DNA of 64,000 bases from Candidatus Desulfobacillus denitrificans (GTDB taxonomy: Bacteria > Pseudomonadota > Gammaproteobacteria > Burkholderiales > Rhodocyclaceae), in the NCBI GenBank assembly GCA_017347485.1, contig AP021857.1, forward strand, positions 2,337,390 through 2,401,389, given 5' to 3'. The notes under the pieces are model-generated. The model was not told where the DNA came from. It worked only from the letters and a program-made list of their open reading frames with translations, and did not search any database. Made by a program: the position numbers and the translations under genes. Position 1 is the stretch's first letter; every line of letters starts with the position of its first letter. Positions 53,735 through 62,426 of this stretch are shown one piece after another.

Positions 53735-54802
53735 TTATGCGGCGCTGCCGCGAAGGCCGCCGTCTAGCAGAAATGCCTTGTAACCGCGCTGGGAGAGCAG
53801 GAAAGCGGCCGCCGAACTGCGCCGTCCGCTCTGGCAATAGACAATATACTCCTTCCGCCGGTCGAGCGAGCCGAACAGGTTGCGAATCTCGTTGAGCGGA
53901 ATATTGATGGCGCCGGGCTGCTTGTCGACGTTGTACTCGGCGGGGAAGCGCACGTCCAGCCAGATGGCGCCGTCAGACACTTTCCGCTCCGCCTCCGCCC
54001 GCGCCAGGCGGTGCATCAGCGGCTCCTTGAGCAAGGCGTTGAAATCCGCCTTCGCCAGCCTGAGCAGCGCGCCGTCGGTCTTCATGGCCACCGTGGCGTT
54101 GCGCCTGGCGTTCGCCACCAGGGCTTCCTCGCCGAAGGCATCCCCGGCCTTGAGTTCGGCCAGCTCAACGCTGGCGCCGCCGATCAGGCGGGACACGGTG
54201 CAGCGGCCGCTCTCGATGACGTAGTAAAAATCCCCTTCGTCGTTTTCGCGGATGAGGACCTCGCCGCGAGGCGCCTTGATCCGCTGGAAACGCAACAGCA
54301 GCGCCTCGATGTTGGCGGGCGGCAGATTGGCAAAGACGCCGTGCGTCAGGTTCTCCGCCGCAAACAGGCCCGACATGGTGCGCCAGTCCGTGCGATCCAT
54401 CGGGTCGGCGGCCCGCTTCGGCTGGCCTGGAATCTGCGGCGCGGCGAGCTGATCCCACGTCAGCATGATGTCGAGCACTTCCTCGTCGATGCGGACCAGG
54501 TCGACATCCGTGATGGCCTTCGATCCGACAAAGGCCGGTTTGCGCCGCCCCAGCGGCCGTGCCGCGGCTTCGGTGCCGCCGACCAGAATCTCCGTGCTCG
54601 CATCGGGATAATCGAGCTTCAGTTCGCCCTTGAGGAGGTAAACGACCTGCCCCTGCAGCCCCTTCAGGCGGAACGGGTCCAGGTTGCGGCTGACTTTCTC
54701 GATGTAGCACATGCGGGAGATCTCCCGCAGGCTGTCGGGCGAGAGGGCTTCGAGCGGCTCGAGCCTTTTCAGCGATTCGGGAGCAAGGAGTTGCGCGTTC
54801 AT
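53735..54802 (-). CDS. Cyclic-nucleotide-binding and rhodanese domain protein
   Basis: A 355-residue protein with two cNMP-binding-type domains and a rhodanese domain. The first (residues ~20-140) is degenerate; the second (~155-270) has GEVLIRENDEGDFYYVIESG and the phosphate-binding cassette GDAFGEEALVANARRNATVA with the conserved Arg. The rhodanese part (about 275-350) has WLDVRFPAEYN and the active Cys in YCQSGRRSSAAAFLL. So it may sense cAMP or cGMP and act on sulfur or serve as a scaffold. It starts ten bases after the phosphodiesterase gene, in the same operon as a nucleotide cyclase. Confidence 0.85.
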   Translation of the reverse strand: MNAQLLAPESLKRLEPLEALSPDSLREISRMCYIEKVSRNLDPFRLKGLQGQVVYLLKGELKLDYPDASTEILVGGTEAAARPLGRRKPAFVGSKAITDVDLVRIDEEVLDIMLTWDQLAAPQIPGQPKRAADPMDRTDWRTMSGLFAAENLTHGVFANLPPANIEALLLRFQRIKAPRGEVLIRENDEGDFYYVIESGRCTVSRLIGGASVELAELKAGDAFGEEALVANARRNATVAMKTDGALLRLAKADFNALLKEPLMHRLARAEAERKVSDGAIWLDVRFPAEYNVDKQPGAINIPLNEIRNLFGSLDRRKEYIVYCQSGRRSSAAAFLLSQRGYKAFLLDGGLRGSAA

Positions 54803-54812
54803 GGCGGGACGT

Positions 54813-55580
54813 CTAAAGCTCGAAGACCTGGTTGTTCTGCAGCATGCGCGGCTTGTACTCGCCGATGAACTCCTCGATCTCCTGCATGGTCAGCTCGATC
54901 TGGCCCGGTTTCAGGTGGGTGATGTAGATATCGACCTCTTTCTGCAGCTTGAGCAGCTCTTCCTTCAGCATGTCGGGGCACAGGTGCTTCGAGGCCACCG
55001 CCAATCGGCGCTCGCGGTTGGAAAAGGCGGTCTCGATGATGAGATAGCGCAGGTTGCGGATCTTGTTGACGGCCTTCCAGAGTTCGTCGCAAACCGTCGT
55101 GTCTCCGCTGAATGCGAGACTGCCTGCGCCGGAGTCGATGCGGTAGCCAACCGCCGGAACGGTGTGATTGGCCGGCAGCGGCGTGATTTCCCGGCCATCC
55201 ACCTTGACCGCCTTGCCGACCTTCAGTTCCGCATAGCGCATGAACGGCTTGTCGCGATTCGGGATCTCGGAGAAGTCCGGCCAGACCGCCCAGTTGAAGA
55301 TGTGCGCCTGGATGATCTCCAGCGTCGCCCGGGTGGCATGCACCGTCAGCGGCTTGTTGCGCATGTCGCCGACCGTGTCGACGATGAACGGCAGGCAGGC
55401 GACATGGTCGAGGTGGGAATGCGTGAGGAATATGTGATCGATCAGCGCGAGTTCGGCGAGCGACAGGTCCCCCGCCCCGGTGCCCGCATCGATCAGTATG
55501 TCGTGATCGACGAGCAGCGAGGTCGTGCGCAAATGCCGTCCGCCGATGCCGCCGCTGCAACCGAGTACCCTGACCTTCAT
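54813..55580 (-). CDS. Metallo-beta-lactamase-fold cyclic-nucleotide phosphodiesterase-like
   Basis: A 255-residue MBL-fold hydrolase. The metal motif is FLTHSHLDHVACLPFIVDTV near residue 55, with the later ligands in ANHTVPAVGYRI and AFSGDTTVCDELW; ITHLKPGQ lies near the C-terminus. HSHLDH followed by a hydrophobic run resembles class II cAMP phosphodiesterases. Position between a cyclase gene (14 bases upstream) and a cNMP-binding protein supports a role in ending the cyclic-nucleotide signal. Another MBL function, such as tRNase Z-like, is less likely because of length and context. Confidence 0.78.
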   Translation of the reverse strand: MKVRVLGCSGGIGGRHLRTTSLLVDHDILIDAGTGAGDLSLAELALIDHIFLTHSHLDHVACLPFIVDTVGDMRNKPLTVHATRATLEIIQAHIFNWAVWPDFSEIPNRDKPFMRYAELKVGKAVKVDGREITPLPANHTVPAVGYRIDSGAGSLAFSGDTTVCDELWKAVNKIRNLRYLIIETAFSNRERRLAVASKHLCPDMLKEELLKLQKEVDIYITHLKPGQIELTMQEIEEFIGEYKPRMLQNNQVFEL

Positions 55581-55594
55581 CCGAACATTCCCGT

Positions 55595-57826
55595 TTATTT
55601 CGTCTCGAACTTCCAGACGCCCTGCCACTCCGGCTCGGGCGGCGCCTTGCGAAGCTGGGCCACCCGCTCCATGTACTTTCCGTAGAGCGCCCGCTCCGGC
55701 GCAAGGCGTGACAGGTTGAGCAGCGCCACCTCCGCCTGGTCCCACTCCTGGGAGCGATAATGGCGCAACGCCTGATTCCACAGCTTGAGCTCGTCGAGCA
55801 CCGCCTTCGGCACCTCGCCCTCCAGGCCGATCGGCTCATAGATGGCGACCGGTTCTTCCTTGCCCTTCACCTGCACACGGTCGACTTCGCGGAAAACCAG
55901 ATCCTTGATCGCCTTGCGCGTGCCTTCGCCGACCAGGATGCCGACGCCGTATTGCTTGGTGATGCCTTCGAGGCGGGAGCCGAGGTTTACCGCATCGCCC
56001 ATGACAGTATAAGCCTTGCGCACCGCCGACCCCATGTCGCCGACGGTCATGTCGCCGGTATTGACGCCGACGCCGATCCTGATTTCGGGCCATCCCTTTG
56101 CTGCAAAGGCCTTGTTGACCGCCGGCAGCGCCTGCTGCATCGCCATCGCGGTCAGGACGGCATGCTTGGCATGTTGCGGATCGGCCACCGGCGCGCCCCA
56201 TAAAGCCATGATGGCGTCGCCGATATACTTGTCGAGCGTGCCGCGATTCTTGCGAATCACCTCCGTCATGGCCGACAAATACTCGTTCATCAGGCGCGTC
56301 AGTTCATCCGGCGTCAGGCCTTCGGAGATGGTCGTGAAACCGCGCACGTCGGAGAACAGCACCGTCAGTTCTTCCTTGCGGCCGTCCATGCTGTAGGACT
56401 CGGGGTTGCGGCTCATTTCCTCGACGAGTTCGGGCGGCACGTATTGACCGAAAAGATCGGTGAACTGGCGCTTGGTCCTGGACTCGACGAAATAGCCGTA
56501 GGACATGTTCAGGGCGAACAGGGCCAATACCATGAGCAGGCCGGTACCCAGCGGCAGCACCAGGTTGCCGTAATGCCAGAAAAACAAATTCACCGTAACC
56601 ACGAACAGCAGCACCAGAAGCGAGGCCAGCGTGGCGCGCAACGGGTTCAGAAGCGGCAACAGAAACACCATGACAAGGCCGGACAGCAGCAGGATGACCA
56701 CTTCGGCGCCCAGCACATAGGACGGCTTCTGCTTGATGGCGCCATCGAGCATGCCGCTGATCAGGTTGGCATGGATTTCCACCCCAGGATAGGCTTCGCC
56801 GACGGGCGTGGCGCGCAGGTCGAGCAGGCCCGGCGCGGTGGTGCCGATCAGGGCAATCTTGCCTTTCAGCTCGCCCGGCTTGAGCCGGTCGGCCATGATG
56901 TCGGAGATCGAGTAATAGCGATAGCTCCCCTGGTAGCCGCGATAGGGGATCAGGGCCGAAACGTTGTCGTCCACCGGAATGCGCAGGGTGCCGCGGGTCG
57001 TGGGCAGATCAATGGCCTCCATGCCCTGATAGCTCTTGCTGGAAAACCAGCCCGCCTCCGGATACCAGGGCGCCACCTTCGGTTGCCCGAGCAAGGCCCG
57101 CACCATGGCCAGGGACAGGGCTTCGTAATAGGCCCCCTGGTACTCCGCCAGGAGGGGGACGCGCCGCGAGATGCCGTCGAAATCGACGAGCGGATTGAAA
57201 TGCCCGCCCGATAGGGCCGCCTTCTGGAACTGCTCCAGGTTGCCGCCATAGTGGGCCCAGACGGTAAAGGGTATGTTGCGCCCCGTGAAACTGCCCTCGG
57301 GCAGCACGGGAGGGGGTATGGCGCCGCTGGAGACGCCGCCGCTGCGGCCGGAAAAGTAATAACCGAGGATCACCGGCCGCCCCTTGAGTGTCTCCGCAAA
57401 GCGGCCATCGTGGTCCAGTTGCGGCAGCAGTGCCCGCAAGGCGCTTTGGTACTGGGCGACATCCTTCAGTTCGCTCTTCGCCAGCCCCTCGAGCACTTTC
57501 AGGCCCGAGCTGTCATCGGGCTCCGCGAACACCACGTCGAAGCCCAGAATCACGATGCCGTGCTGATCGAAGAGCTTTTTGACGAGTTGCGACATGCGAT
57601 CCCGGCCCCAGGGCCACCGCCCCAGTTCGCCGAGGGACTTCTCGTCGATGTCCAGAATGGCGATGCGCTCGTCCACGCCTTGCGGCATGGTCAGGCGCAC
57701 CTTGGTGTCGTAGATGATGGCGTCGAGGCGGTTGATGAAGCCGAGCTGGTAGACCCGTGCGGCATGGCCGAGCAGCAACAGCAGGACAACGAACCCCAGC
57801 GCGAACCTGACGATGTGCCGCTTCAA
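55595..57826 (-). CDS. CHASE2-domain adenylate/guanylate cyclase
   Basis: A 743-residue membrane class III nucleotide cyclase. An N-terminal TM is followed by a periplasmic CHASE2 domain (residues ~35-350; RIAILDIDEKSLGELGRWPW and RVPLLAEYQGAYYEALSLA are typical), then two or three TMs (residues ~365-450), and the catalytic domain: VLFSDVRGFTTISEGL near residue 500, LDKYIGDAIMALWG and AYTVMGDAVNLGSRLEG. The Lys of DKYIGD and the Thr of YTVMGD are those usual in adenylate cyclases, so cAMP is the likely product. A C-terminal helical tail follows. It is in the same cluster as a CHASE2 kinase, so both may sense related envelope signals. Confidence 0.88.
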   Translation of the reverse strand: MKRHIVRFALGFVVLLLLLGHAARVYQLGFINRLDAIIYDTKVRLTMPQGVDERIAILDIDEKSLGELGRWPWGRDRMSQLVKKLFDQHGIVILGFDVVFAEPDDSSGLKVLEGLAKSELKDVAQYQSALRALLPQLDHDGRFAETLKGRPVILGYYFSGRSGGVSSGAIPPPVLPEGSFTGRNIPFTVWAHYGGNLEQFQKAALSGGHFNPLVDFDGISRRVPLLAEYQGAYYEALSLAMVRALLGQPKVAPWYPEAGWFSSKSYQGMEAIDLPTTRGTLRIPVDDNVSALIPYRGYQGSYRYYSISDIMADRLKPGELKGKIALIGTTAPGLLDLRATPVGEAYPGVEIHANLISGMLDGAIKQKPSYVLGAEVVILLLSGLVMVFLLPLLNPLRATLASLLVLLFVVTVNLFFWHYGNLVLPLGTGLLMVLALFALNMSYGYFVESRTKRQFTDLFGQYVPPELVEEMSRNPESYSMDGRKEELTVLFSDVRGFTTISEGLTPDELTRLMNEYLSAMTEVIRKNRGTLDKYIGDAIMALWGAPVADPQHAKHAVLTAMAMQQALPAVNKAFAAKGWPEIRIGVGVNTGDMTVGDMGSAVRKAYTVMGDAVNLGSRLEGITKQYGVGILVGEGTRKAIKDLVFREVDRVQVKGKEEPVAIYEPIGLEGEVPKAVLDELKLWNQALRHYRSQEWDQAEVALLNLSRLAPERALYGKYMERVAQLRKAPPEPEWQGVWKFETK

Positions 57827-57933
57827 GACTGTCCCTCCTCGAACTGCCCGGCAATGAGCAAGCTTAGCGCCCCTGGCTTGCCGACGGTATGAACCATTTC
57901 ACGCTCGGGCGCGGCGCATGGCCGCTAGCCGGC

Positions 57934-58692
57934 TCAACCCTTGAGGAAGAACTCCATCTTCACCCCCGCCAACTCGATGACGTCATGATCCTTGAGTTCG
58001 CGCGGGTGCGCGTCCAGCGTTGTCCCGTTGACAACCGGGAAATTGGCCCCCTCGACATGGGTGATGAAATAGCCATGCGGCCGGCGCGTGATGACCGCCA
58101 CCTGGACACCCGGCTTGCCAAGGGTAGTCAGGTTCTTGGTCAGTTCCAGTTCCTTGCCGGCGTTGGCGCCGACAAGGATCTGGATGGCGCCGGTTGGCTG
58201 GGCTGGCGGGGGGGTGGCGGGCGCCGGGGCAGCGGCCGCCGGCTGGGGCGCCATGCCGGCATGGGTATCGAGTGCCTTCATGCCGATTTGGGTGTCGCTC
58301 ATCGCGGCGGACTTGGCGGCGGTCTGTTCCGCCGTCTTTTTCATCAGGTCGGGGCGCAGCACCATGGTTTTTTCGAAGTCCGCGGCCGTCGTCTGGGTGG
58401 GCGTTTCGTTGATGTACTTGAGCTTGTATTTGCCCAGTTCGACGACATCGTTGTTCTGCAGAAAATGCTTCTTGATCGGCTGGCCGTTCACGTAGGTGCC
58501 ATTGGTGCTGTTCAGATCCTCGAGGAACGAGTCGTTGAGGATGGTCACGATCACCGAGTGCTCGCCGCTGATGGCAAGATTGTCGATCTGGATGTCGTTG
58601 TGCGGCTTGCGCCCGATGGTGGTCCGCTCCTTGGTGAGCGGAATTTCCTTGAGCACCAGCCCGTCCATGCTTAGGATCAACTTAGCAGACAT
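57934..58692 (-). CDS. Double FHA-domain protein
   Basis: A 252-residue protein with two forkhead-associated domains. The first (residues ~1-95) has the full phosphothreonine pocket: TTIGRKPHNDIQI, ISGEHSVI and DLNSTNGTYVNGQ. The second (~160-250) is less conserved (NLTTLGKPGVQVAVI, HVEGANFPVVNGT). Between lies an Ala/Pro-rich linker with TQTTAADFEKTMVL, a likely Thr phosphorylation site. It would bind targets of the Ser/Thr kinase encoded two genes upstream, with the PP2C phosphatase between them. The 107-base gap to the cyclase gene is the largest inside the cluster. Confidence 0.9.
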   Translation of the reverse strand: MSAKLILSMDGLVLKEIPLTKERTTIGRKPHNDIQIDNLAISGEHSVIVTILNDSFLEDLNSTNGTYVNGQPIKKHFLQNNDVVELGKYKLKYINETPTQTTAADFEKTMVLRPDLMKKTAEQTAAKSAAMSDTQIGMKALDTHAGMAPQPAAAAPAPATPPPAQPTGAIQILVGANAGKELELTKNLTTLGKPGVQVAVITRRPHGYFITHVEGANFPVVNGTTLDAHPRELKDHDVIELAGVKMEFFLKG

Positions 58693-58712
58693 GTTGCGTC
58701 CTTCCCGTCAAA

Positions 58713-59537
58713 TCACTTGAACCATTGAAGCAGCCGCGCCCACCAGCTGCGCGCCGCCGGATATTCGCGCGCGATGCGCACCAGCACCACCGAAACATTG
58801 TCCCGCCCGCCGCTGTCGTTCGCCGTCTGGATCAGCTGCGTCGCCGCCAGCTCGAGGTTGGCGGAAAGGGCCTGCAGCGTCAGCGCGATCTCCTCGTCTT
58901 CGACCATGTCGTTGAGGCCGTCGGAGCACAGCAGGTAGATGTCCCCGGGCATCGTATCGTAATCGCGGATTTCCGGCTCTACCGTCGGATCCACGCCCAG
59001 CGCCCGGGTCACCAGATTCTTGTTCTGCGAATGCCGCGCCTCCTCGGCCGTAATCATGCCGCTGTCGATCTGCTCCTGCAACAGGGAATGATCGCGCGTG
59101 ATCGCCTGGAACTCGCCCCCGCGCAGCCTGTACAGCCGGGAATCCCCGATGTGGGCAACCGTCATCATGTTGTCGTAGAACAGGGCCACCACCAGGGTCG
59201 TGCCCATGCCGGCATACTGCGGCTGGCTCTGCGCCGCCTGGTAGATGGCCGTATTGGCGCGGGAGATTTCACTCTCGAGCACGGCATGCGAATGGAGTTT
59301 GCCGGCGGCGTCCGGCCGGTAGGGTTCCATCTTCTGGAACGCCTTTTCGATTTCGCTGCCCAGCAGGGCGGTCGCCATGCCGCTGGCAACTTCGCCGGCA
59401 TTGTAGCCGCCCATGCCATCGGCCAGGATGGCCATGCCCAGGCCGGCATTGAAAAACACCGCGTCCTCGTTGTGCGAGCGCACCATGCCCGCATCCGAGC
59501 GGCTGACCATCTGCAATGACTGGCTGAGATCCATCAT
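58713..59537 (-). CDS. PP2C-family Ser/Thr protein phosphatase
   Basis: A 274-residue PPM/PP2C phosphatase that removes phosphate from Ser/Thr. Metal ligands are in SRSDAGMVRSHNEDAVFF near residue 15 and AILADGMGGYNAGEVASGMA near residue 37; the later VAHIGDSRLYRLRGGEF, YLLCSDGLNDMVEDEE and GGRDNVSVVLVRI complete the fold. It starts five bases after the kinase gene, so kinase and phosphatase are translated from one message. A C-terminal Trp-rich tail (SWWARLLQWFK) is unusual and may bind membrane. The start is ATG 59537 or the adjoining ATG 59534. Confidence 0.93.
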   Translation of the reverse strand: MMDLSQSLQMVSRSDAGMVRSHNEDAVFFNAGLGMAILADGMGGYNAGEVASGMATALLGSEIEKAFQKMEPYRPDAAGKLHSHAVLESEISRANTAIYQAAQSQPQYAGMGTTLVVALFYDNMMTVAHIGDSRLYRLRGGEFQAITRDHSLLQEQIDSGMITAEEARHSQNKNLVTRALGVDPTVEPEIRDYDTMPGDIYLLCSDGLNDMVEDEEIALTLQALSANLELAATQLIQTANDSGGRDNVSVVLVRIAREYPAARSWWARLLQWFK

Positions 59538-59542
59538 CTCCC

Positions 59543-62128
59543 TTAAAGATTGAAATCAACCTGGGGCGCGGCCGCGCCGCCGCCCGCGCTCATCCCCATG
59601 CAGGCGCGAAGATCGGCCGCCATTTCTGCGCCGGTCTGGTAGCGCTGCGCATCGTCCTTCGTCAGCGCCTTGTCGATGATCGCCGCCAGGCACTCGGGTA
59701 CCTGCGGGTTGAACTCCCGGATGTGCGGATGCGCCTCGTTGGCGATCTTGAACATGAGCTGGGCCATCGAATCCCCCTCGAAAGGCAGCTTGCCGCAAGC
59801 CATCTGGAACAGCATGACGCCGAGGGAGAACAGGTCGGAGCGGCCATCAATCTTCTTGCCGGCCAGTTGCTCCGGCGACATGTAGCTCGGCGTGCCCAGG
59901 ACCATCCCGGTCTTGGTCTTGGAGGAATCGGTAATGCGCGCGATGCCGAAATCGGTCACTTTCACGGCATCCGAATCCGGTTCGTACATGATGTTGGCCG
60001 GCTTGATGTCGCGGTGCACCACATTGTTCTGGTGCGCATAGGAAAGCGCATCCGCCACGCGGGCGACGATGTCCATCACTTTCGCGACCGGCATCAGGTT
60101 GCCCGGCTTGGTGTAGGGCACGAGATCCTTGCCCTTGAGGAATTCCATGGCGATGTAGGCCAGATCGTGTTCTTCGCCGGCATCGAAAATCGTCACGATG
60201 TTCGGATGGTTCAGGCGCCCCGCCGTTTCGGCTTCGCGGAAGAAGCGCTCCTTGACGTCCTTCAGCTCGTCTTCCTCGAACTCCTGCGACAATGCCATGG
60301 TCTTGATGGCGACGACACGGTTGATTTTCGGATCGCGGCCCAGGTACACCACGCCCATGGCGCCCTTGCCGAGTTCCTTCTCCACCTGGTAGCGGCCCAG
60401 CATCGGCTTCTCCACCTGGCCGCCTTCCAGGATCATGGTGCCCTGCGCGGTCGACCGGCCGCCACCCCCGCCCAGCATGACCGTCTCCGACATGGCCTTG
60501 GCGCGATTCAGCCGGGTTTCCAGATCGCGGAACTTCGGATTGAAATCGGCCATGTAGCGGAAAACCGACTCGGCCTTGTTGAACTGGCGCTTGCGCTCGA
60601 AATCCAGCGCCAGGTTGTACAGGTTCTCCATCACCGCATTGTCCATCGGGCACTTGCGGAACTTGTCGAAGGCCATGTCGAGCTGGCCCTGGCCCTGAAA
60701 GGCCAGGCCGAGCATGCGGTTGGACTCGGCAGACTCGGCCTCCGATTTTTCCTTGCCCCGCTCCGTGACGAGGAAGCGCTTGGTGGTCAGCAGGGCATGG
60801 CCGACCAGCAGCAGGATCGCCGGCACCATCAGCTGCAGCCACATCAGCTGGGTCGTCATGAGCACGAAGTGCGCCGCCACCAGCAGGACCAGCAGGCCGG
60901 CCGTCACGCCCGCCCCCATGCCGGCCTTCAGGCGCGGCAGCAGGGCGATCAGATACACGGCAACGAGCAGAAAGACCATCCGCTCGGCGATCCAGCCCCA
61001 GGTCGGCACGACGAAGAAATGCTCCTGGAGGAGGCTGGACACCGCATGCGCCTGCATCAGCACCGCCGGCATGGCGGGAGAGACCGGGGTGACGAAAATG
61101 CTGCCGACACCGGCTGCCGTCGGGCCAATCAGGACGATCTTGTCCCTGTACTTGTCGAGGGGGATCTTGCCGCTCGCCACATCGAAGAAGGAATCCACCT
61201 GGAAGGCCGGCTTGCCGTCATGATCCTTGTAAAAGAAGGTGTACATCTGCATGACCGGATCGGTGCCGATCTTCAGGCTGCCCAGACGGACCGAGTCGCC
61301 CAGCCTGACCTTGATGTCGGCGACGCCCAGATTGAGGCTCCTGGCCGCGATCATCAGCGACAGCGACGGGTAGATTTCGTTGAAATGGGCAAGCACCAGG
61401 GGTTCGGTGCGGATGCCGCCATCCACGTCGGGATTGACGTTGAGATGCCCGATCGCTGCCGCACTCTGGCCGATGGCTTCCACCACCGATGCCTCGATGT
61501 CCGAGGTCAGCAGCGGCACTTCCTCGCCTTTCTCGACCTGGGTGATGGCGTTTTTCCGAATGAAGTCCGGCAGCGGCTTGTCCGGCCGTCCGCGCGGTTC
61601 GCCCAGACGAAACAGCATGGGCAGGGCCACGTTCCCCGCCTTGGCGACGGCCTCGCCCATGCGGCGGTCGCTGTTGAGCTTCTGCTCGGCCTCGGCCAGC
61701 ACAGGACCAAACTGGCCGAGAGGCGGCGCTTGCGCGGCGATCGCTTCCGGCGCGCCCGTCAGCGGCGCCCCGCCGGCCTGGCCATAGAGATCAATCAGCT
61801 TGTTGATGTAGGCGAGCCCGGGATCGATCTGGGGCTCGGAGAAAAAGACGGTGGAGGCGATCACCTTGGCTTTGGCTGCCGCCAGGCCTTCGATCATCCT
61901 GGCATGCACCTCTCGAGACCAGGGCCAGCGCCCGAGGTTGTCGATGCTCTGCTTGTCGATGGCGATGACGGCGACCTTGTCGCTCGGCTGGCGCGAGACG
62001 GCGCCGACGCCGAGGTCATAAGCCTTGCGTTCCAGGCTCTGCAGCAACTCGCCGCTGCCGGCAACGAGCATGACGACGCTCACGACGACGCCGATGAACC
62101 AGTCCGTTTTCCAGAAAGACTTCGACAC
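59543..62128 (-). CDS. CHASE2-domain Ser/Thr protein kinase
   Basis: An 861-residue membrane kinase. N-terminal TM (FIGVVVSVVMLVAGSG), a periplasmic CHASE2 domain (about residues 30-360; VAVIAIDKQSIDNLGRWPWS), three or four TMs (about 370-460), a helical/TPR-like stretch (MDNAVMENLYNLALDFERKR), and a Hanks-type kinase domain from residue ~590: GKGAMGVVYLGRD, HRDIKPANIMYE, VTDFGIARI and GTPSYMSPEQLAGKK. I chose GTG 62128 with GGGAGAGGA upstream; the frame extends to a TTG at 62206. First gene of the signalling cluster. It shares CHASE2 layout with the cyclase three genes on. Confidence 0.9.
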   Translation of the reverse strand: MSKSFWKTDWFIGVVVSVVMLVAGSGELLQSLERKAYDLGVGAVSRQPSDKVAVIAIDKQSIDNLGRWPWSREVHARMIEGLAAAKAKVIASTVFFSEPQIDPGLAYINKLIDLYGQAGGAPLTGAPEAIAAQAPPLGQFGPVLAEAEQKLNSDRRMGEAVAKAGNVALPMLFRLGEPRGRPDKPLPDFIRKNAITQVEKGEEVPLLTSDIEASVVEAIGQSAAAIGHLNVNPDVDGGIRTEPLVLAHFNEIYPSLSLMIAARSLNLGVADIKVRLGDSVRLGSLKIGTDPVMQMYTFFYKDHDGKPAFQVDSFFDVASGKIPLDKYRDKIVLIGPTAAGVGSIFVTPVSPAMPAVLMQAHAVSSLLQEHFFVVPTWGWIAERMVFLLVAVYLIALLPRLKAGMGAGVTAGLLVLLVAAHFVLMTTQLMWLQLMVPAILLLVGHALLTTKRFLVTERGKEKSEAESAESNRMLGLAFQGQGQLDMAFDKFRKCPMDNAVMENLYNLALDFERKRQFNKAESVFRYMADFNPKFRDLETRLNRAKAMSETVMLGGGGGRSTAQGTMILEGGQVEKPMLGRYQVEKELGKGAMGVVYLGRDPKINRVVAIKTMALSQEFEEDELKDVKERFFREAETAGRLNHPNIVTIFDAGEEHDLAYIAMEFLKGKDLVPYTKPGNLMPVAKVMDIVARVADALSYAHQNNVVHRDIKPANIMYEPDSDAVKVTDFGIARITDSSKTKTGMVLGTPSYMSPEQLAGKKIDGRSDLFSLGVMLFQMACGKLPFEGDSMAQLMFKIANEAHPHIREFNPQVPECLAAIIDKALTKDDAQRYQTGAEMAADLRACMGMSAGGGAAAPQVDFNL

Positions 62129-62303
62129 GCTGCGCTGTCCTCTCCCGCTGAATTTTGTCTTTATCGGAGAAGCGGCCGTGCGCGCGCGATTCAGCCACCC
62201 CCGCAATATCCGCGCACGGCTTCAACCATTAAAAAATCCCAAGCTGCCGGAAATCAGCTCCACAACCCGGCCAACTTGCGTAGAAACAGTAATTTAATTG
62301 TAA

Positions 62304-62332
62304 TTCTTACAGGCAAACATGAAGATAGTCAA
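62304..62332 (-). promoter_or_regulatory. Candidate promoter of the signalling cluster
   Basis: On the minus strand TTGACT (62327-62332), 17 bases, then TAAGAA (62304-62309), in the AT-rich gap before the kinase gene. The -35 box is good and the -10 weak. The leader would be about 170 bases. The whole gap 62129-62426 otherwise holds only the sucD terminator. Confidence 0.35.
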
Positions 62333-62383
62333 ATATTTCTGAGTGATCCGAACAGCGTTCCCTCCGGTTCCGGAAGCAACAAC

Positions 62384-62401
62384 GCCGCCCATGAGGGCGG
62401 C
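62384..62401 (-). terminator. Hairpin terminator after sucD
   Basis: Stem GCCGCCC / GGGCGGC with loop ATGA, 26 bases past the sucD stop, with a poor GTTGTTGC tail on the minus strand. Confidence 0.6.
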
Positions 62402-62426
62402 GCTGGTCGGCTGGGCAGTGTCCGGA

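Noticed and set aside
54684..54691. CTGACTTT at 54684-54691 and TTGACTTTGG near 49322 as further repeat copies
   Set aside because: They lack the leading A of the core or most of the flanking consensus, so they were not counted.
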